This document shows, one piece after another, positions 16,757 to 26,532 of a stretch of 64,000 nucleotides of DNA. Within the stretch, counting starts at the first letter, position 1. The number at the start of each line of letters is the position of its first letter. Source of the DNA: Flavobacterium sp. KMS (GTDB lineage: Bacteria > Bacteroidota > Bacteroidia > Flavobacteriales > Flavobacteriaceae); contig NZ_JSYP01000001.1 of assembly GCF_000813005.1 (NCBI RefSeq), positions 1-64,000 on the forward strand, read 5' to 3'. Made by a program: the position numbers and the translations under genes. A model generated the notes under the pieces. The model was given only the letters and a program-made list of their open reading frames with translations. It was not told the origin of the DNA and did no database searches.

Positions 16757-18616
16757 ATGAAAAAAGTTTATTTAACCCTTCTGTTTTCTTTCTTTATACT
16801 CTCCCCACTAGTAGCACAGCAAAAACAAACTTTTGCCATAAGCGATGGAAACTTTTTGCTAAATGGCAAACCAGTACAAATACATTCAGGCGAGATGCAT
16901 TACTCGCGTATTCCTCAACCGTATTGGCGTCATCGCTTAAAAATGATGAAATCTATGGGATTAAATGCCGTTGCTACCTATGTATTCTGGAACTATCATG
17001 AAACAGCTCCCGGAGTTTGGGATTTTAAAACCGGAAATAAAAACTTAGCCGAATATATAAAAATAGCTCAAGAAGAGGGTTTGTTCGTAATCCTACGCCC
17101 AGGTCCTTATGTTTGTGCCGAATGGGAATTTGGTGGTTATCCGTGGTTCTTGCAGAATATTCCTAATATGGTAATTCGTGGTTACAACACAGCATATTTG
17201 GCTGCGACCAAAGCCTATTTTACCGAATTATATAATCAGGTTAAAGATTTACAAATTACCAAAGGCGGTCCAATAATCATGGTACAAGGTGAGAACGAAT
17301 TTGGTTCTTATGTTGCTCAACGCAAAGATGTTCCTCTCGAAGAACATAAAAAATATAGCGCAGCCGTATTTCAGCAATTAAAAGATATTGGTTTTGAAGT
17401 TCCTTTCTTTACCTCTGATGGAAGTTGGTTGTTTGAAGGAGGTGCTTTACCAGGTGCATTACCCACTGCAAATGGTGAAAGTGATATCGCTAAACTAAAA
17501 GCAGTCGTGAATCAATTTAATAATAATCAAGGTCCTTATATGGTAGCTGAGTTTTATCCTGGTTGGTTAGATCATTGGGCAGAACCATTCCCAACTCAAA
17601 AACCAGAACAAACTGTTCGACAAACGAAAAAATATCTGGACAATCAGGTTTCATTTAATTATTATATGGTACACGGAGGAACTAATTTCGGTTTTACTTC
17701 GGGCGCTAATTATGATAAAGAACACGATATTCAACCCGATATGACATCGTATGATTATGATGCTCCGATTAGTGAAGCAGGTTGGGCAACTCCAAAATAT
17801 AATGCTTTAAGAGAATTATTAAAAACAAATGAAACTCCAGCTATTCCTGACCAAATACCAGTAATCACTATTCCGAATATAAAGCTGACAAAAGCAGTAG
17901 ATTTAGCCGATTTAAAATCTAAAATCTCACCTGTAATCGAAGATAACCCACAAACATTTGAACAATTAAACCAAGGCGATGGTTACGTTTGGTATAGCAA
18001 AAAATTTACTCAACCAATTAGTGGGAAATTAGAATTAAATGGATTACGCGATTATGCAATAGTATATGTAAATGGAAAAAAAATAGCGGAGTTAAATCGT
18101 TATTACAAAAAATACGATTGCGAAATAGAAATTCCATTTAATGCCACATTAGATATTGTTGTCGAAAACATGGGACGCATTAATTACGGTTCACAAATCA
18201 ATGCCAATAATAAAGGAATCATAAGTCCTGTTATTATCAATGGCGAAACAATTACTGGCGATTGGGAAATGTATAAATTACCAATGACTACAGAACCAGA
18301 TCTAGCGTCTTATAAAAATTCAGCAAAAGTGAATCGACCAACTTTATACCAAGGTAATTTCAATCTTAATAAAACTGGAGATGTATTTCTGGATATGCGC
18401 GATTGGGGCAATGGAATTGTATTTGTAAACGGAATAAACATTGGTCGTTATTGGAGTGTTGGCCCACAACAAACACTTTACCTACCTGGTTGTTGGCTTA
18501 AAAAAGGTAAAAACAACATTGTTATTTTTGAGCAAAAAAATGAAACCATTCAAAAGGAAGTAAAAACCATCCTTACTCCTATTCTTGAAGATTTAAGACC
18601 TGAGAAAGGATTATAG
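16757..18616 (+). CDS. GH35 beta-galactosidase, secreted
   Basis: This 619-residue exported glycoside hydrolase removes terminal beta-linked galactose. A signal peptide (cleavage near LVAQQ, residue 21) precedes the GH35 TIM barrel, with HSGEMHYSRIP at about 43-53, LRPGPYVCAEWEFGGYPWF at 113-131, the acid/base motif GPIIMVQGENEFGSY at 171-185 and the nucleophile region MVAEFYPGW (Glu265). C-terminal jelly-roll domains follow and include MRDWGNGIVFVNGINIGRYW. The common family motif is VQVENEYG, so VQGENEFG is a mild variant. It lies downstream of the sus-operon terminator and probably has its own promoter, but its function fits the same glycan. Confidence 0.92.
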   Translation: MKKVYLTLLFSFFILSPLVAQQKQTFAISDGNFLLNGKPVQIHSGEMHYSRIPQPYWRHRLKMMKSMGLNAVATYVFWNYHETAPGVWDFKTGNKNLAEYIKIAQEEGLFVILRPGPYVCAEWEFGGYPWFLQNIPNMVIRGYNTAYLAATKAYFTELYNQVKDLQITKGGPIIMVQGENEFGSYVAQRKDVPLEEHKKYSAAVFQQLKDIGFEVPFFTSDGSWLFEGGALPGALPTANGESDIAKLKAVVNQFNNNQGPYMVAEFYPGWLDHWAEPFPTQKPEQTVRQTKKYLDNQVSFNYYMVHGGTNFGFTSGANYDKEHDIQPDMTSYDYDAPISEAGWATPKYNALRELLKTNETPAIPDQIPVITIPNIKLTKAVDLADLKSKISPVIEDNPQTFEQLNQGDGYVWYSKKFTQPISGKLELNGLRDYAIVYVNGKKIAELNRYYKKYDCEIEIPFNATLDIVVENMGRINYGSQINANNKGIISPVIINGETITGDWEMYKLPMTTEPDLASYKNSAKVNRPTLYQGNFNLNKTGDVFLDMRDWGNGIVFVNGINIGRYWSVGPQQTLYLPGCWLKKGKNNIVIFEQKNETIQKEVKTILTPILEDLRPEKGL

Positions 18617-18635
18617 AATCATTTCAGTAAATACA

Positions 18636-18672
18636 AAAAGCCATCAAAGAATAATTCCTTGATGGCTTTTTA
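18636..18672. terminator. Bidirectional terminator between GH35 and OsmC genes
   Basis: AAAAGCCATCAA and TTGATGGCTTTT form a perfect 12-bp stem with an A-run before and a T-run after. It serves both the rightward GH35 gene and the leftward guaA-LysM-OsmC side. Confidence 0.85.
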
Positions 18673-18690
18673 AATATGTGTAAAACAAAA

Positions 18691-19092
18691 TTACTTCCAG
18701 TTAAAAGTAATTCTCTTTTCGATATCAGTATTCAAACTTAGGAAAACTGGACAAGTCATTCCTGCACGTTCCAGAATTGTTCTACTTTTTTCATCTGCAA
18801 CACCTTGCATATCAAAAACAATTTCTATTGCTCCAATTCTTCTTGGTTCAGCATTCATTATCTTAGTTACTTCGGCAGTTGAGCCAATGAAATCTACATT
18901 TAAATCACGGGCTTTAATTCCCATAATGGTCATCATGCAACTTGCCAAAGCATTTGCAACAGTATCGGTTGGAGAAAAAGCTTCTCCTTTTCCGTTGTTA
19001 TCTATAGGTGCATCAGATATGATTTCATTTCCTGATTGCACGTGTACTGATTTAGTTCTTAAATCCCCTAAGTAGGTTACTTTTGATGTCAT
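18691..19092 (-). CDS. OsmC family peroxiredoxin-like protein
   Basis: This 133-residue cytoplasmic protein belongs to the OsmC/Ohr fold, thiol-dependent reductases of organic hydroperoxides. The two family cysteines are seen in ALASCMMTIMG (about residue 52) and AGMTCPVF (about residue 115). FSPTDTVANALASC is a typical OsmC stretch. Its ATG overlaps the stop of the upstream LysM gene by 1 nt (TAATG), so the two are probably translationally coupled. It is more like the YhfA/OsmC subgroup than Ohr, but this is a judgement by eye. Confidence 0.88.
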   Translation of the reverse strand: MTSKVTYLGDLRTKSVHVQSGNEIISDAPIDNNGKGEAFSPTDTVANALASCMMTIMGIKARDLNVDFIGSTAEVTKIMNAEPRRIGAIEIVFDMQGVADEKSRTILERAGMTCPVFLSLNTDIEKRITFNWK

Positions 19093-21113
19093 TAGTTTGC
19101 TTCTTTAATTGTTAAATCACTATCATAATATAAGATGTAAACGCCTTTATTAGCAAATCCTCCATCTTCTTTTTTATAAAACTGAAATTTATTATCTACT
19201 TGTTCAGTTGCAATTTCACTTGCAGTTTCTTCATACGTTTTTCCTTGTGATAATCGCATCATAGTATCAAAAGTTACATCAAAACCTCTCGTAGCATACG
19301 TATTTGGATTGATTTTATTTTTGTTCCTATACTCTTTTTCAAAGATAAGCGCTCCCGCAGATTCATTTTCACGTGTTACCGATGGGTACATTAATTTCAA
19401 TTTAGTTAAACTTTCAAAACTAACTTCGTCTGTATCTAATGTACTGTTTGGTTCTAAAATCACCAACTGTACCTGATATGATGACATAGAACTCAACATA
19501 ACTTTAATCGTAGCATTAATCATAGCTGTATTTCCTGTTTCCATTACAACATAATTCATTCTGTTAGGTACAAACTGAATTTTTAAACCTGCCGGATTAA
19601 AATCTCCTGCTTCAGTAACTGGTGCAAAAATTACACCTTTCTGATTTTGCTGAATATACTGTCTTATTGATTCTTTTTTCTTATCAACAACTGCAACTAT
19701 ATTACCTCCTTTAGAACGCATGTAATCAAACATTGCATTTTTTAGAATATCATTAGATGGGATTGTTTGATATAAATTATCAAATGAATTTCCTTGATCT
19801 TTAGACAACGGCGAAATTACAGGAACTTTATTTTCTCCTAATAACTTAGCAGTTGCTTCGGCATTACTTTGATAAAATGGTCCGATAACAGCATCAGCTT
19901 CTTGCAATCTGTTGTTTTGTATAATAGCCGCTACATTTGATCCGTTTTTGGTTTCCTGAGAATCAAAAATCGAAACATCTATTGGTAGTCCAAGAACTTT
20001 AGCAGAATCTATTGCCATTAATGCTCCAGAATAAAAATCTAAAGTCATATTCAAGAATTTATCTTTTTTCAAACGAGTAGCAGCACTGGTAGTATCACTT
20101 TGAATTTTAGATAAATTAAAAGGCAATAATAACGCTATCTTCTTACGGTCATTACTTCTCTTTTTAGTCAGAGTAACGATCTCTTTTGCTTCCTCTTTAA
20201 TTTCTGGTCTTGTCTCAGATTTAATTTCTGGCGGAGGCATAATTCCTGCAGGAACTTTTAAAATCATTCCTTCCTGAACTCCTCCAGATAAAGTAGGATT
20301 TAATTTAAGCAACTCATCTTGCGACACACCAAATGTTTTAGACAAACTATATAATGTCTCTTTTGGTTTTACCTGATAATCTGCATACGATACTTTTTTG
20401 GTAGTTTCGATTACAGGAGCTTTTACTTCGTTTTTAACAGGAGTAGTTGTTGGAACAACTGTTTTTGGAGCTGTTCCTTTTATTGTTAAACGATATCCTA
20501 CTGGCAAACTCGGCACCACTTCTGGATTACGTTTCTCTAATTCTTCTATTGTAATACCGTATTGTTTTGCAATCGAATATTTAGTTTCTTTTGCCAAAAC
20601 ATCATGGTAAACATATTTATCTTGTTGCTTAGCAGGAACTAATTTTGTAGCAGGTATCTTAGAATCTTTTGATGCCGCTTTAGAACCATTTCCTGAAGGA
20701 ATAGTAAGCGTCTGTCCTATTTGTAAACCATCTTTTTCAAGAAATGGATTTGCTTTTTTCAAAGCTTCATCCGAAACATTATACTTTTTTTCAATACCAA
20801 AAAGCGTTTCTTTAGCAACTACTTCATGCGTAGTTGCTCCGTTTGCTTTTTTAGGAGTAACGGTTGCTGTAGATTTATCTGAACTTGTTGTTTTTCCTGA
20901 ATTATTCGGAATCAACAAAACACTATCCAACTTTAATCCACTTTGTGCATCTGGGTTAAGCTTATAAATATCATAAGGTGTTACTTTGTACTTTTGGGCA
21001 ATTTGGTTAATTGTTTCTCCTTTGGTAACCGTGTGTTTACTAATTTTATCCTGTGGAAAAACAGAATAAGACATCAAAAAAGCAGTTGTAATTAGTATTG
21101 AAATGTATTTCAT
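19092..21113 (-). CDS. LysM-repeat protein with periplasmic-binding-protein-like C-terminal domain
   Basis: The likely start at 21113 (MKYISILITT) gives a 673-residue exported protein; an upstream in-frame start at 21170 would put extra residues before a good signal peptide. Four LysM peptidoglycan-binding repeats follow, each with a pattern like HTVTKGETINQIAQKYKV (about residues 27, 94, 174 and 247). From about residue 325 (RKKIALLLPFNL) the protein resembles a type I periplasmic binding fold of amino-acid ABC transporters and LpoA-like proteins. It lies directly downstream of another LysM gene. It may sense or regulate cell-wall synthesis; this is inference. Confidence 0.82.
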   Translation of the reverse strand: MKYISILITTAFLMSYSVFPQDKISKHTVTKGETINQIAQKYKVTPYDIYKLNPDAQSGLKLDSVLLIPNNSGKTTSSDKSTATVTPKKANGATTHEVVAKETLFGIEKKYNVSDEALKKANPFLEKDGLQIGQTLTIPSGNGSKAASKDSKIPATKLVPAKQQDKYVYHDVLAKETKYSIAKQYGITIEELEKRNPEVVPSLPVGYRLTIKGTAPKTVVPTTTPVKNEVKAPVIETTKKVSYADYQVKPKETLYSLSKTFGVSQDELLKLNPTLSGGVQEGMILKVPAGIMPPPEIKSETRPEIKEEAKEIVTLTKKRSNDRKKIALLLPFNLSKIQSDTTSAATRLKKDKFLNMTLDFYSGALMAIDSAKVLGLPIDVSIFDSQETKNGSNVAAIIQNNRLQEADAVIGPFYQSNAEATAKLLGENKVPVISPLSKDQGNSFDNLYQTIPSNDILKNAMFDYMRSKGGNIVAVVDKKKESIRQYIQQNQKGVIFAPVTEAGDFNPAGLKIQFVPNRMNYVVMETGNTAMINATIKVMLSSMSSYQVQLVILEPNSTLDTDEVSFESLTKLKLMYPSVTRENESAGALIFEKEYRNKNKINPNTYATRGFDVTFDTMMRLSQGKTYEETASEIATEQVDNKFQFYKKEDGGFANKGVYILYYDSDLTIKEAN

Positions 21114-21179
21114 AATAAGATAAAAAATTTTAAACAAGATAGTATTTCTGTATAAAACAAGATTCCACAAGCTTGTTAA

Positions 21180-23102
21180 TTATTTGCTAATGTATAATTC
21201 TAATTTAGCGATACTCCAATTTTTATAAAGCGGTGAATTTTCTTTTTGTTTGTATTTATACAAAGCTTCTTCTATGTTTTCAAAACTCTCAGCATAAACA
21301 TAATACGACTGACTGTTTACATTATAGAAAAAACTAGCATTAAAATCCCCCGAATCTATTAGTTTCATAATAAATTGATCCCTTGGCGTAGCGTCTGTAA
21401 ATATACCTAAAACCAAGTAATATCCATTGGGAACTGCTTTCAGGTTATCAAAAAATTCAACTTTAACATCTTTATTAGTATAAAGAGGATCTTCTTTTAT
21501 TTTCTGTTTTATTTCGTCTAATGATAACGCTACAATTGAAGTTTCAGTATTTCCCTGATTCTGAATTGCATTATCTTGGTATCTTTTTAATTTAACCAAA
21601 GCTACTTTATCATCAAATGCTCTGGCCTCAGATCCATAAAATGATGCTTTACTAATATGTCGCTTTACCTCAATTTTTTTCTGAGTATCTAATGAATCAA
21701 TTTTGGCAATCAATTTCTGATTCTGAGCATCATTTTTCTCCTGATCAATCTTATAATACTTGATTTTTTCTAAAGAAAGACTTTGCAAAAGTGTTTCATC
21801 AGTTTTATTCTTTGTGTTTTCACGAACCTTTCTCTTATACTCTTGATTTTCTTCTACAGCAATTCGCTCTACTTTATTCATCAAACCTGCATACGATTTT
21901 CTGTTCTCGGCCAATTCTTTTTTAAGTTGAGAAGAAAGTTCATTAGTTTTAGCAATACCTTCGTATGATAGTTTTTCTAAACGTTTGGATTCTTTCATAT
22001 TCAAGACATCCATCTTTTTTAAGTCATATAAATCATCAGTCATACTAACTACTAATGAATCCAATTTTGACATTAAAACCTCCTGAACATTTTTATTAGC
22101 TTCCAGAACTAGTCTTAGTTTCTCTACCGAATTTCCTTTTAAACCATCCATTCCCTTAAGATTAACATTAAGGTCATTGATTTTAATAACTTTCTCGTTC
22201 ATCTCTTTCTGAACTACCAATCTATCTTTCAAGTCTTCTAGTTGAATAGTCTTGGCTTTCGTTTTCTCAACTACAACTTGTTTCTCTGCCAATACAAGCA
22301 TCAACTCTTCATTGTCGTTAGTAGGCGTAATTTCTTTGGTATTGATGGCTAGTTTATTTCCTTCAACTAATCCGTTTACAATTTCAGGATTTTGAGCTTC
22401 GAGCTGATCAATTGTAATTCCGTATTTTTTAGCAATCGAATATTTTGTCTCTTTTGGTGCTACAACATGAAAAATAGTTTCTCCGTTGATAACACGAACA
22501 CGACCATCGAGTGTTTTTCTTTTATTCGGGATCGCAATTGTTTGTCCTATTTGCAAACCATTTAATAAGGTTTCTTTATTTAAGGTTTCTAAATCCTGAA
22601 CCGAAACATTGTATTGTCTGGCAATACTAAATAACGATTCTTTAGCCAAAACCTCATGTGTCACTTTTGATGAAGTAACATTATTTGCAGATGCAATCTT
22701 AATTATACTGGCAGTATCTTGTGGAATAATAAGTTCCTGACCAATTTTTAATCCATCAGTAAGAATTGAAGCATTTGCATTTTGAATGGCTTCAACACTC
22801 ACATTGTATTGTTTTGATAATCCAAACAGAGTTTCTTTGGCAGCAACTGTGTGCGTAAGTTGTTTGGTTTCTTTCTCCTTGACTGGAGAATGTACTGGAA
22901 TTCGGATAATCTGACTATCCTTTAATCCGCTTTGCGATTCGGGATTTAATCTGTAAATCTCGTCTAAGGAAACTTTATACTTCTGAGCAATGAAATAAGC
23001 AGTTTCTCCTTTTTGGATTTTGTGTTCAATAATTGATTCTTGCGCAGTTATTTTGTTAAAAGACAAAATAAAGACAAGAGAAATCGTTAAAAGTTCTCTC
23101 AT
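21180..23102 (-). CDS. LysM-repeat protein with coiled coil and SPOR-like C-terminus
   Basis: The start at 23102 (MRELLTISLVFILSFNKITAQ) gives a proper signal peptide and 640 residues; a longer frame starts at 23174 but would overlap the guaA terminator. Four LysM repeats occupy about residues 24-265 (for example HKIQKGETAYFIAQKYKV and HEVLAKESLFSIARQYNV). A long charged coiled-coil region follows to about residue 520. The C-terminal 90 residues, with GYYLVLGIFTDATPRDQFI and QSYYVYAESFENIEEA, look like a divergent SPOR domain, which binds denuded glycan strands. It is transcribed toward the second LysM gene with a 66-bp gap after start correction. A role in the cell envelope is likely. Confidence 0.8.
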   Translation of the reverse strand: MRELLTISLVFILSFNKITAQESIIEHKIQKGETAYFIAQKYKVSLDEIYRLNPESQSGLKDSQIIRIPVHSPVKEKETKQLTHTVAAKETLFGLSKQYNVSVEAIQNANASILTDGLKIGQELIIPQDTASIIKIASANNVTSSKVTHEVLAKESLFSIARQYNVSVQDLETLNKETLLNGLQIGQTIAIPNKRKTLDGRVRVINGETIFHVVAPKETKYSIAKKYGITIDQLEAQNPEIVNGLVEGNKLAINTKEITPTNDNEELMLVLAEKQVVVEKTKAKTIQLEDLKDRLVVQKEMNEKVIKINDLNVNLKGMDGLKGNSVEKLRLVLEANKNVQEVLMSKLDSLVVSMTDDLYDLKKMDVLNMKESKRLEKLSYEGIAKTNELSSQLKKELAENRKSYAGLMNKVERIAVEENQEYKRKVRENTKNKTDETLLQSLSLEKIKYYKIDQEKNDAQNQKLIAKIDSLDTQKKIEVKRHISKASFYGSEARAFDDKVALVKLKRYQDNAIQNQGNTETSIVALSLDEIKQKIKEDPLYTNKDVKVEFFDNLKAVPNGYYLVLGIFTDATPRDQFIMKLIDSGDFNASFFYNVNSQSYYVYAESFENIEEALYKYKQKENSPLYKNWSIAKLELYISK

Positions 23103-23120
23103 AAATAGTAGGTTTGAAAA

Positions 23121-23152
23121 AATTAAGGCATTACAAATGTAATGCCTTAATT
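23121..23152 (-). terminator. Terminator of guaA
   Basis: A perfect 14-bp stem, AATTAAGGCATTAC/GTAATGCCTTAATT, with a 4-nt loop is followed on the minus strand by TTTTTTC. It lies 13 bp after the guaA stop and just before the LysM gene start at 23102. Confidence 0.88.
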
Positions 23153-23164
23153 TGAAAAAAAATA

Positions 23165-24694
23165 CTATTCCCACTCAATTGTTGCAGGTGGTTTTGAGCT
23201 GATATCGTAAACTACACGATTCACGCCTTTTACTTTATTTATAATGTCGTTAGAAACTTTCATTAAGAAATCGTACGGTAAATGTACCCAGTCAGCAGTC
23301 ATACCATCGGTAGATTCTACAGCTCTAAGCGCTACTACCTTTTCGTAAGTACGCTCATCGCCCATAACACCAACACTATTTACAGGAAGTAAAATTGCAC
23401 CTGCTTGCCAAACTTTATCATATAATCCCCAAGATTTTAACCCGTCGATAAATACGGCATCAACATCTTGCAAAATTTGTACTTTTTCTGGAGTAATATC
23501 TCCAAGAATTCTAATTGATAATCCAGGTCCTGGAAAAGGATGTCTTCCTAATAACTCTGGATCTATTCCTAAAGTAGCACCTACTCTACGTACTTCATCT
23601 TTAAAAAGCATACGTAATGGTTCTACAATTTTCAGTTTCATGTAATCTGGTAATCCACCTACATTATGGTGTGACTTAATAGTTGCCGAAGGTCCTTTTA
23701 CAGAAACCGATTCGATAACATCAGGATAAATTGTTCCTTGTGCCAACCATTTTACATCTTCTATAAGGTGCGATTCATCATCAAAAACTTCGATGAATAC
23801 ACGACCAATCGTTTTACGTTTGGTTTCTGGATCACTAATTCCTGCTAATTGAGACAAGAAACGATCTCCAGCATCTACTCCTTTTACGTTCAATCCCATT
23901 CCTTTGTATTGATCTAATACATTTTGGAATTCGTTTTTACGAAGTAAACCGTTATTTACGAAAATACAATATAGGTTTTTACCAATAGCTTGATGCAATA
24001 ATACAGCTGCTACTGTCGAATCTACTCCTCCAGATAATCCTAAAACTACTTTATCATTACCTAGTTTCTCTTTTAATTCTCCCACCATCTCTTCTACAAA
24101 AGCATTTGGTGTAAAGTTTTGAGGAACTTCAGCAATTTTTACTAAAAAGTTTTCTAGCATTTTTGATCCATCTGTAGAATGGAATACTTCTGGGTGATAT
24201 TGAATACCATAAGTAGTTTCACCTTCAATTTTGTAAGCAGCAAATTCTACGTCGTGTGTACTTGCTAATTTCACTCCATTTGTAGGCAAAGCTTTAATAC
24301 TATCACTATGACTCATCCAAACTTGACTGTTTTCAGAAACACCTTCAAAGAAAACTTCGTTCTCTTTAATATAAGTCAAATTGGCTCTACCATATTCTCT
24401 AGTATCAGAAGCAGCTACTTTTCCACCACTAAAATGAGCTAGATATTGTGCTCCGTAACAAACTGCCAACATTGGAAGCTTACCACGAATTTGAGATAAA
24501 TCAGGATGTGGAGCATCTTCTGCGCGAACAGAGAATGGACTTCCTCCTAAAATTACTGCTTTATAACTTGATAAATCACTCGGAAAATGATTGTAAGGGA
24601 AGATTTCGCAGAATATATTTAATTCGCGAACTCTACGCGCAATAAGCTGAGTATATTGCGATCCGAAATCTAAAATAAGTACGTTGTGTTGCAT
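23165..24694 (-). CDS. guaA: GMP synthase (glutamine-hydrolysing)
   Basis: This 509-residue cytoplasmic enzyme makes GMP from XMP, glutamine and ATP. The N-terminal class I glutamine amidotransferase has [20 protein letters not shown] at the start, the catalytic Cys in [11 protein letters not shown] and the His-Glu in [10 protein letters not shown]. The ATP pyrophosphatase domain follows with the P-loop [17 protein letters not shown], and the dimerisation domain ends in the conserved KPPATIEWE. The ATG at 24694 is preferred over an upstream TTG at 24700 because the family starts close to this point. A TATTTTTG box ends only 3 nt before this ATG (24698-24705). Confidence 0.97.
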   Translation of the reverse strand: MQHNVLILDFGSQYTQLIARRVRELNIFCEIFPYNHFPSDLSSYKAVILGGSPFSVRAEDAPHPDLSQIRGKLPMLAVCYGAQYLAHFSGGKVAASDTREYGRANLTYIKENEVFFEGVSENSQVWMSHSDSIKALPTNGVKLASTHDVEFAAYKIEGETTYGIQYHPEVFHSTDGSKMLENFLVKIAEVPQNFTPNAFVEEMVGELKEKLGNDKVVLGLSGGVDSTVAAVLLHQAIGKNLYCIFVNNGLLRKNEFQNVLDQYKGMGLNVKGVDAGDRFLSQLAGISDPETKRKTIGRVFIEVFDDESHLIEDVKWLAQGTIYPDVIESVSVKGPSATIKSHHNVGGLPDYMKLKIVEPLRMLFKDEVRRVGATLGIDPELLGRHPFPGPGLSIRILGDITPEKVQILQDVDAVFIDGLKSWGLYDKVWQAGAILLPVNSVGVMGDERTYEKVVALRAVESTDGMTADWVHLPYDFLMKVSNDIINKVKGVNRVVYDISSKPPATIEWE

Positions 24695-24697
24695 GCG

Positions 24698-24705
24698 CAA
24701 AAATA
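24698..24705 (-). promoter_or_regulatory. -7 box abutting the guaA start codon
   Basis: On the minus strand this reads TATTTTTG, a full TAnnTTTG match that ends 3 nt before the ATG at 24694. If active, the guaA mRNA would begin at or next to the start codon. No clear -33 element is seen. Confidence 0.4.
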
Positions 24706-25229
24706 CTTTTTATATTCCGAATTGAAAAATTGAATTCTGATTTTTTTTTCAAAATTAGGATCAAAGCTTCAAAGCCACAAAGGTTCTGAGATTTCAAAAG
24801 CATTACAATAACGTCTTATCGTTTTGAACGTTTATCTTTTAAGGTTTTATCCATTCTTAAGCATACATCCTTTATTCATTTTCAAATTTACCCGAAAATT
24901 TTATTACAAGACTTTATTATTAGTTAGCTGTCTGACTTAAACACACACACAAAAAACAAAATCATTACTAACTAAAAACCAGTACTTTATGTAATTTTTA
25001 AAAGCCAAAAACCTACAAAATAGTTAAATATTAGTCTAAATTTTGTGTAAATTATTTTTACAAAAAGAGCAACGAAATAACTCTTTAATAATCAATAACT
25101 TAAAAATTGAACACCAATTAAACATTTTCTATATTAAAATCATTTTTTTTCAGAATAAAAACTATCTCAATTGCTCTCAAAAGAAAAAAACCATTTTAAT
25201 ATTAAGAAAAAATTTACATAAAGATGTTC

Positions 25230-25237
25230 TACATTTG
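25230..25237 (+). promoter_or_regulatory. -7 box upstream of the SASA esterase pair
   Basis: TACATTTG matches TAnnTTTG exactly, about 100 bp before the ATG at 25337. No clear -33 TTG is present, so confidence is moderate. Confidence 0.42.
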
Positions 25238-25336
25238 CAAAAAATATAATACTTTTTTTACAAAAAAATATTAAATATTAATTACGTCCTTTAAATTAAA
25301 TCTATTTTTTTAAGGATAAACTAAAAAAACAAGTCA

Positions 25337-26527
25337 ATGAAAAATAAAATTACGCTATTACTCTTTTCGGTCCTATTCACCTTTTTAGGATTAAAAACAT
25401 CGGTTGCGCAAACCAAAAAAAATCCAATAAATGCTAATGATGTTTCCTATGATGTAATTTTGGTTGCGGGTCAATCAAATACACATTATGGTTACCAACT
25501 TAACAAAGCTATTGATACGGTAAGCACAAGAGTATACTCTCTTAATAGGTTTGACGGATTAGATTACAGAATCGCACCTGCTAAACCAGTACTAGATTTC
25601 TGGACAAGAGCAAATGACAGAGTCGGCTTTGTTACGACTTTTTCTAATCTTTATGTAAATGATATTTTAAAGAATTCAAAAAGAAGAGTTCTAATTATTC
25701 CTTGTGGTTATTCCGGAAGCAGTATTACAAGCTGGACAAAAAACCAAAACTTGTATAATGATGCGATGCAAAGAGTAAACTATGTTTTAAAGAATGTTCC
25801 AGGTAGTAAGTTAACAGCTATACTTTGGCATCAAGGTGAGGCTAACGTAGGTTGGGCAGATTATCAAAAAACACTTGATAAAATGATTGCAGATATGCGA
25901 TCCGACATTGATCAAAAAAACATACAAGACGTTCCTTTTATACTTGGTGGTATGGTTCCGTATTGGGTAAATGCAGCAAGCAACAGAAGAACACAGCAAG
26001 AAATTATAAAAAGTACACCAAGTAGAGTACAAAATACAGGATTTGCTGATTCAGAGTTTCCAACTGTAATTACAAAGCCAAATAATAATTTCGATGATAT
26101 TCATTTTGATGCAGCTGGACAAAGAGAAATGGGAGCAAGATATTATAAGGAATTTTTAAGAATGCTTAATAATGATACAAAACCTCAATTATTAAGTACA
26201 TCCAAAGTAATTGAACCAACGGTTGAGAAACAAGCGGTATTAATTGAACCGGCAATTGAGGCACAAACGGTATCGATTGAACCTGAGATTACAGCAGAAA
26301 ATGTAATGGTTTATCCAAATCCTACAACTGACAATATAACTGTATCGGCAACGTCAAAGATTAAAAATATAACCATTTTTAATCAAAGTCAGCAAGTAGT
26401 CTTTCAAAAAAAATATGACCAAAATGAGGTTGTAATTGCAGTAAACCATTTTCAAACAGGAATTCATATTGTATCGGTAACACTTGAAAACAATGTGACT
26501 AAACAAATAAAAATTATCAAAAAATAA
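25337..26527 (+). CDS. SASA/SGNH-type carbohydrate acetylesterase with T9SS sorting domain
   Basis: This 396-residue exported protein has a signal peptide (cleavage near SVAQT, residue 25) and a sialate O-acetylesterase-like SGNH domain of about 240 residues. The nucleophile Ser lies in VAGQSNTHYG (about 43-52). ILWHQGEANVGW (about 162-173) is the oxyanion block. FDDIHFDAAGQREMG (about 252-266) carries the Asp and His. The C-terminus has a type A T9SS sorting domain, with VMVYPNPTTDNITVS and a final KQIKIIKK, so it is secreted to or beyond the cell surface. It probably removes O-acetyl groups from a glycan. It lies 5 bp before a close paralogue. Confidence 0.85.
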   Translation: MKNKITLLLFSVLFTFLGLKTSVAQTKKNPINANDVSYDVILVAGQSNTHYGYQLNKAIDTVSTRVYSLNRFDGLDYRIAPAKPVLDFWTRANDRVGFVTTFSNLYVNDILKNSKRRVLIIPCGYSGSSITSWTKNQNLYNDAMQRVNYVLKNVPGSKLTAILWHQGEANVGWADYQKTLDKMIADMRSDIDQKNIQDVPFILGGMVPYWVNAASNRRTQQEIIKSTPSRVQNTGFADSEFPTVITKPNNNFDDIHFDAAGQREMGARYYKEFLRMLNNDTKPQLLSTSKVIEPTVEKQAVLIEPAIEAQTVSIEPEITAENVMVYPNPTTDNITVSATSKIKNITIFNQSQQVVFQKKYDQNEVVIAVNHFQTGIHIVSVTLENNVTKQIKIIKK

Positions 26528-26532
26528 TCGAC

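Larger units (their letters stand above)
24695..25336. other. 642-bp AT-rich intergenic region
   Basis: The region separates guaA from the divergent esterase genes. It contains the guaA -7 box, a short copy of the low-complexity AAAGGTTCTGAG type (about 24770-24800), and TACATTTG at 25230-25237, a full TAnnTTTG match that may serve the esterase pair. Small reading frames here are very AT-rich and unconvincing. Confidence 0.55.

Noticed and set aside
16757..18616. GH35 gene as a member of the sus operon transcript
   Set aside because: A strong intrinsic terminator and 330 bp of repeat DNA separate it from the GH109 gene, and no operator copy precedes it.
25043..25249. 68-codon frame in the gap before the esterase pair
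   Set aside because: It is composed almost only of AT-rich codons (Lys, Asn, Ile), has no family pattern and overlaps the likely promoter of the esterase genes.
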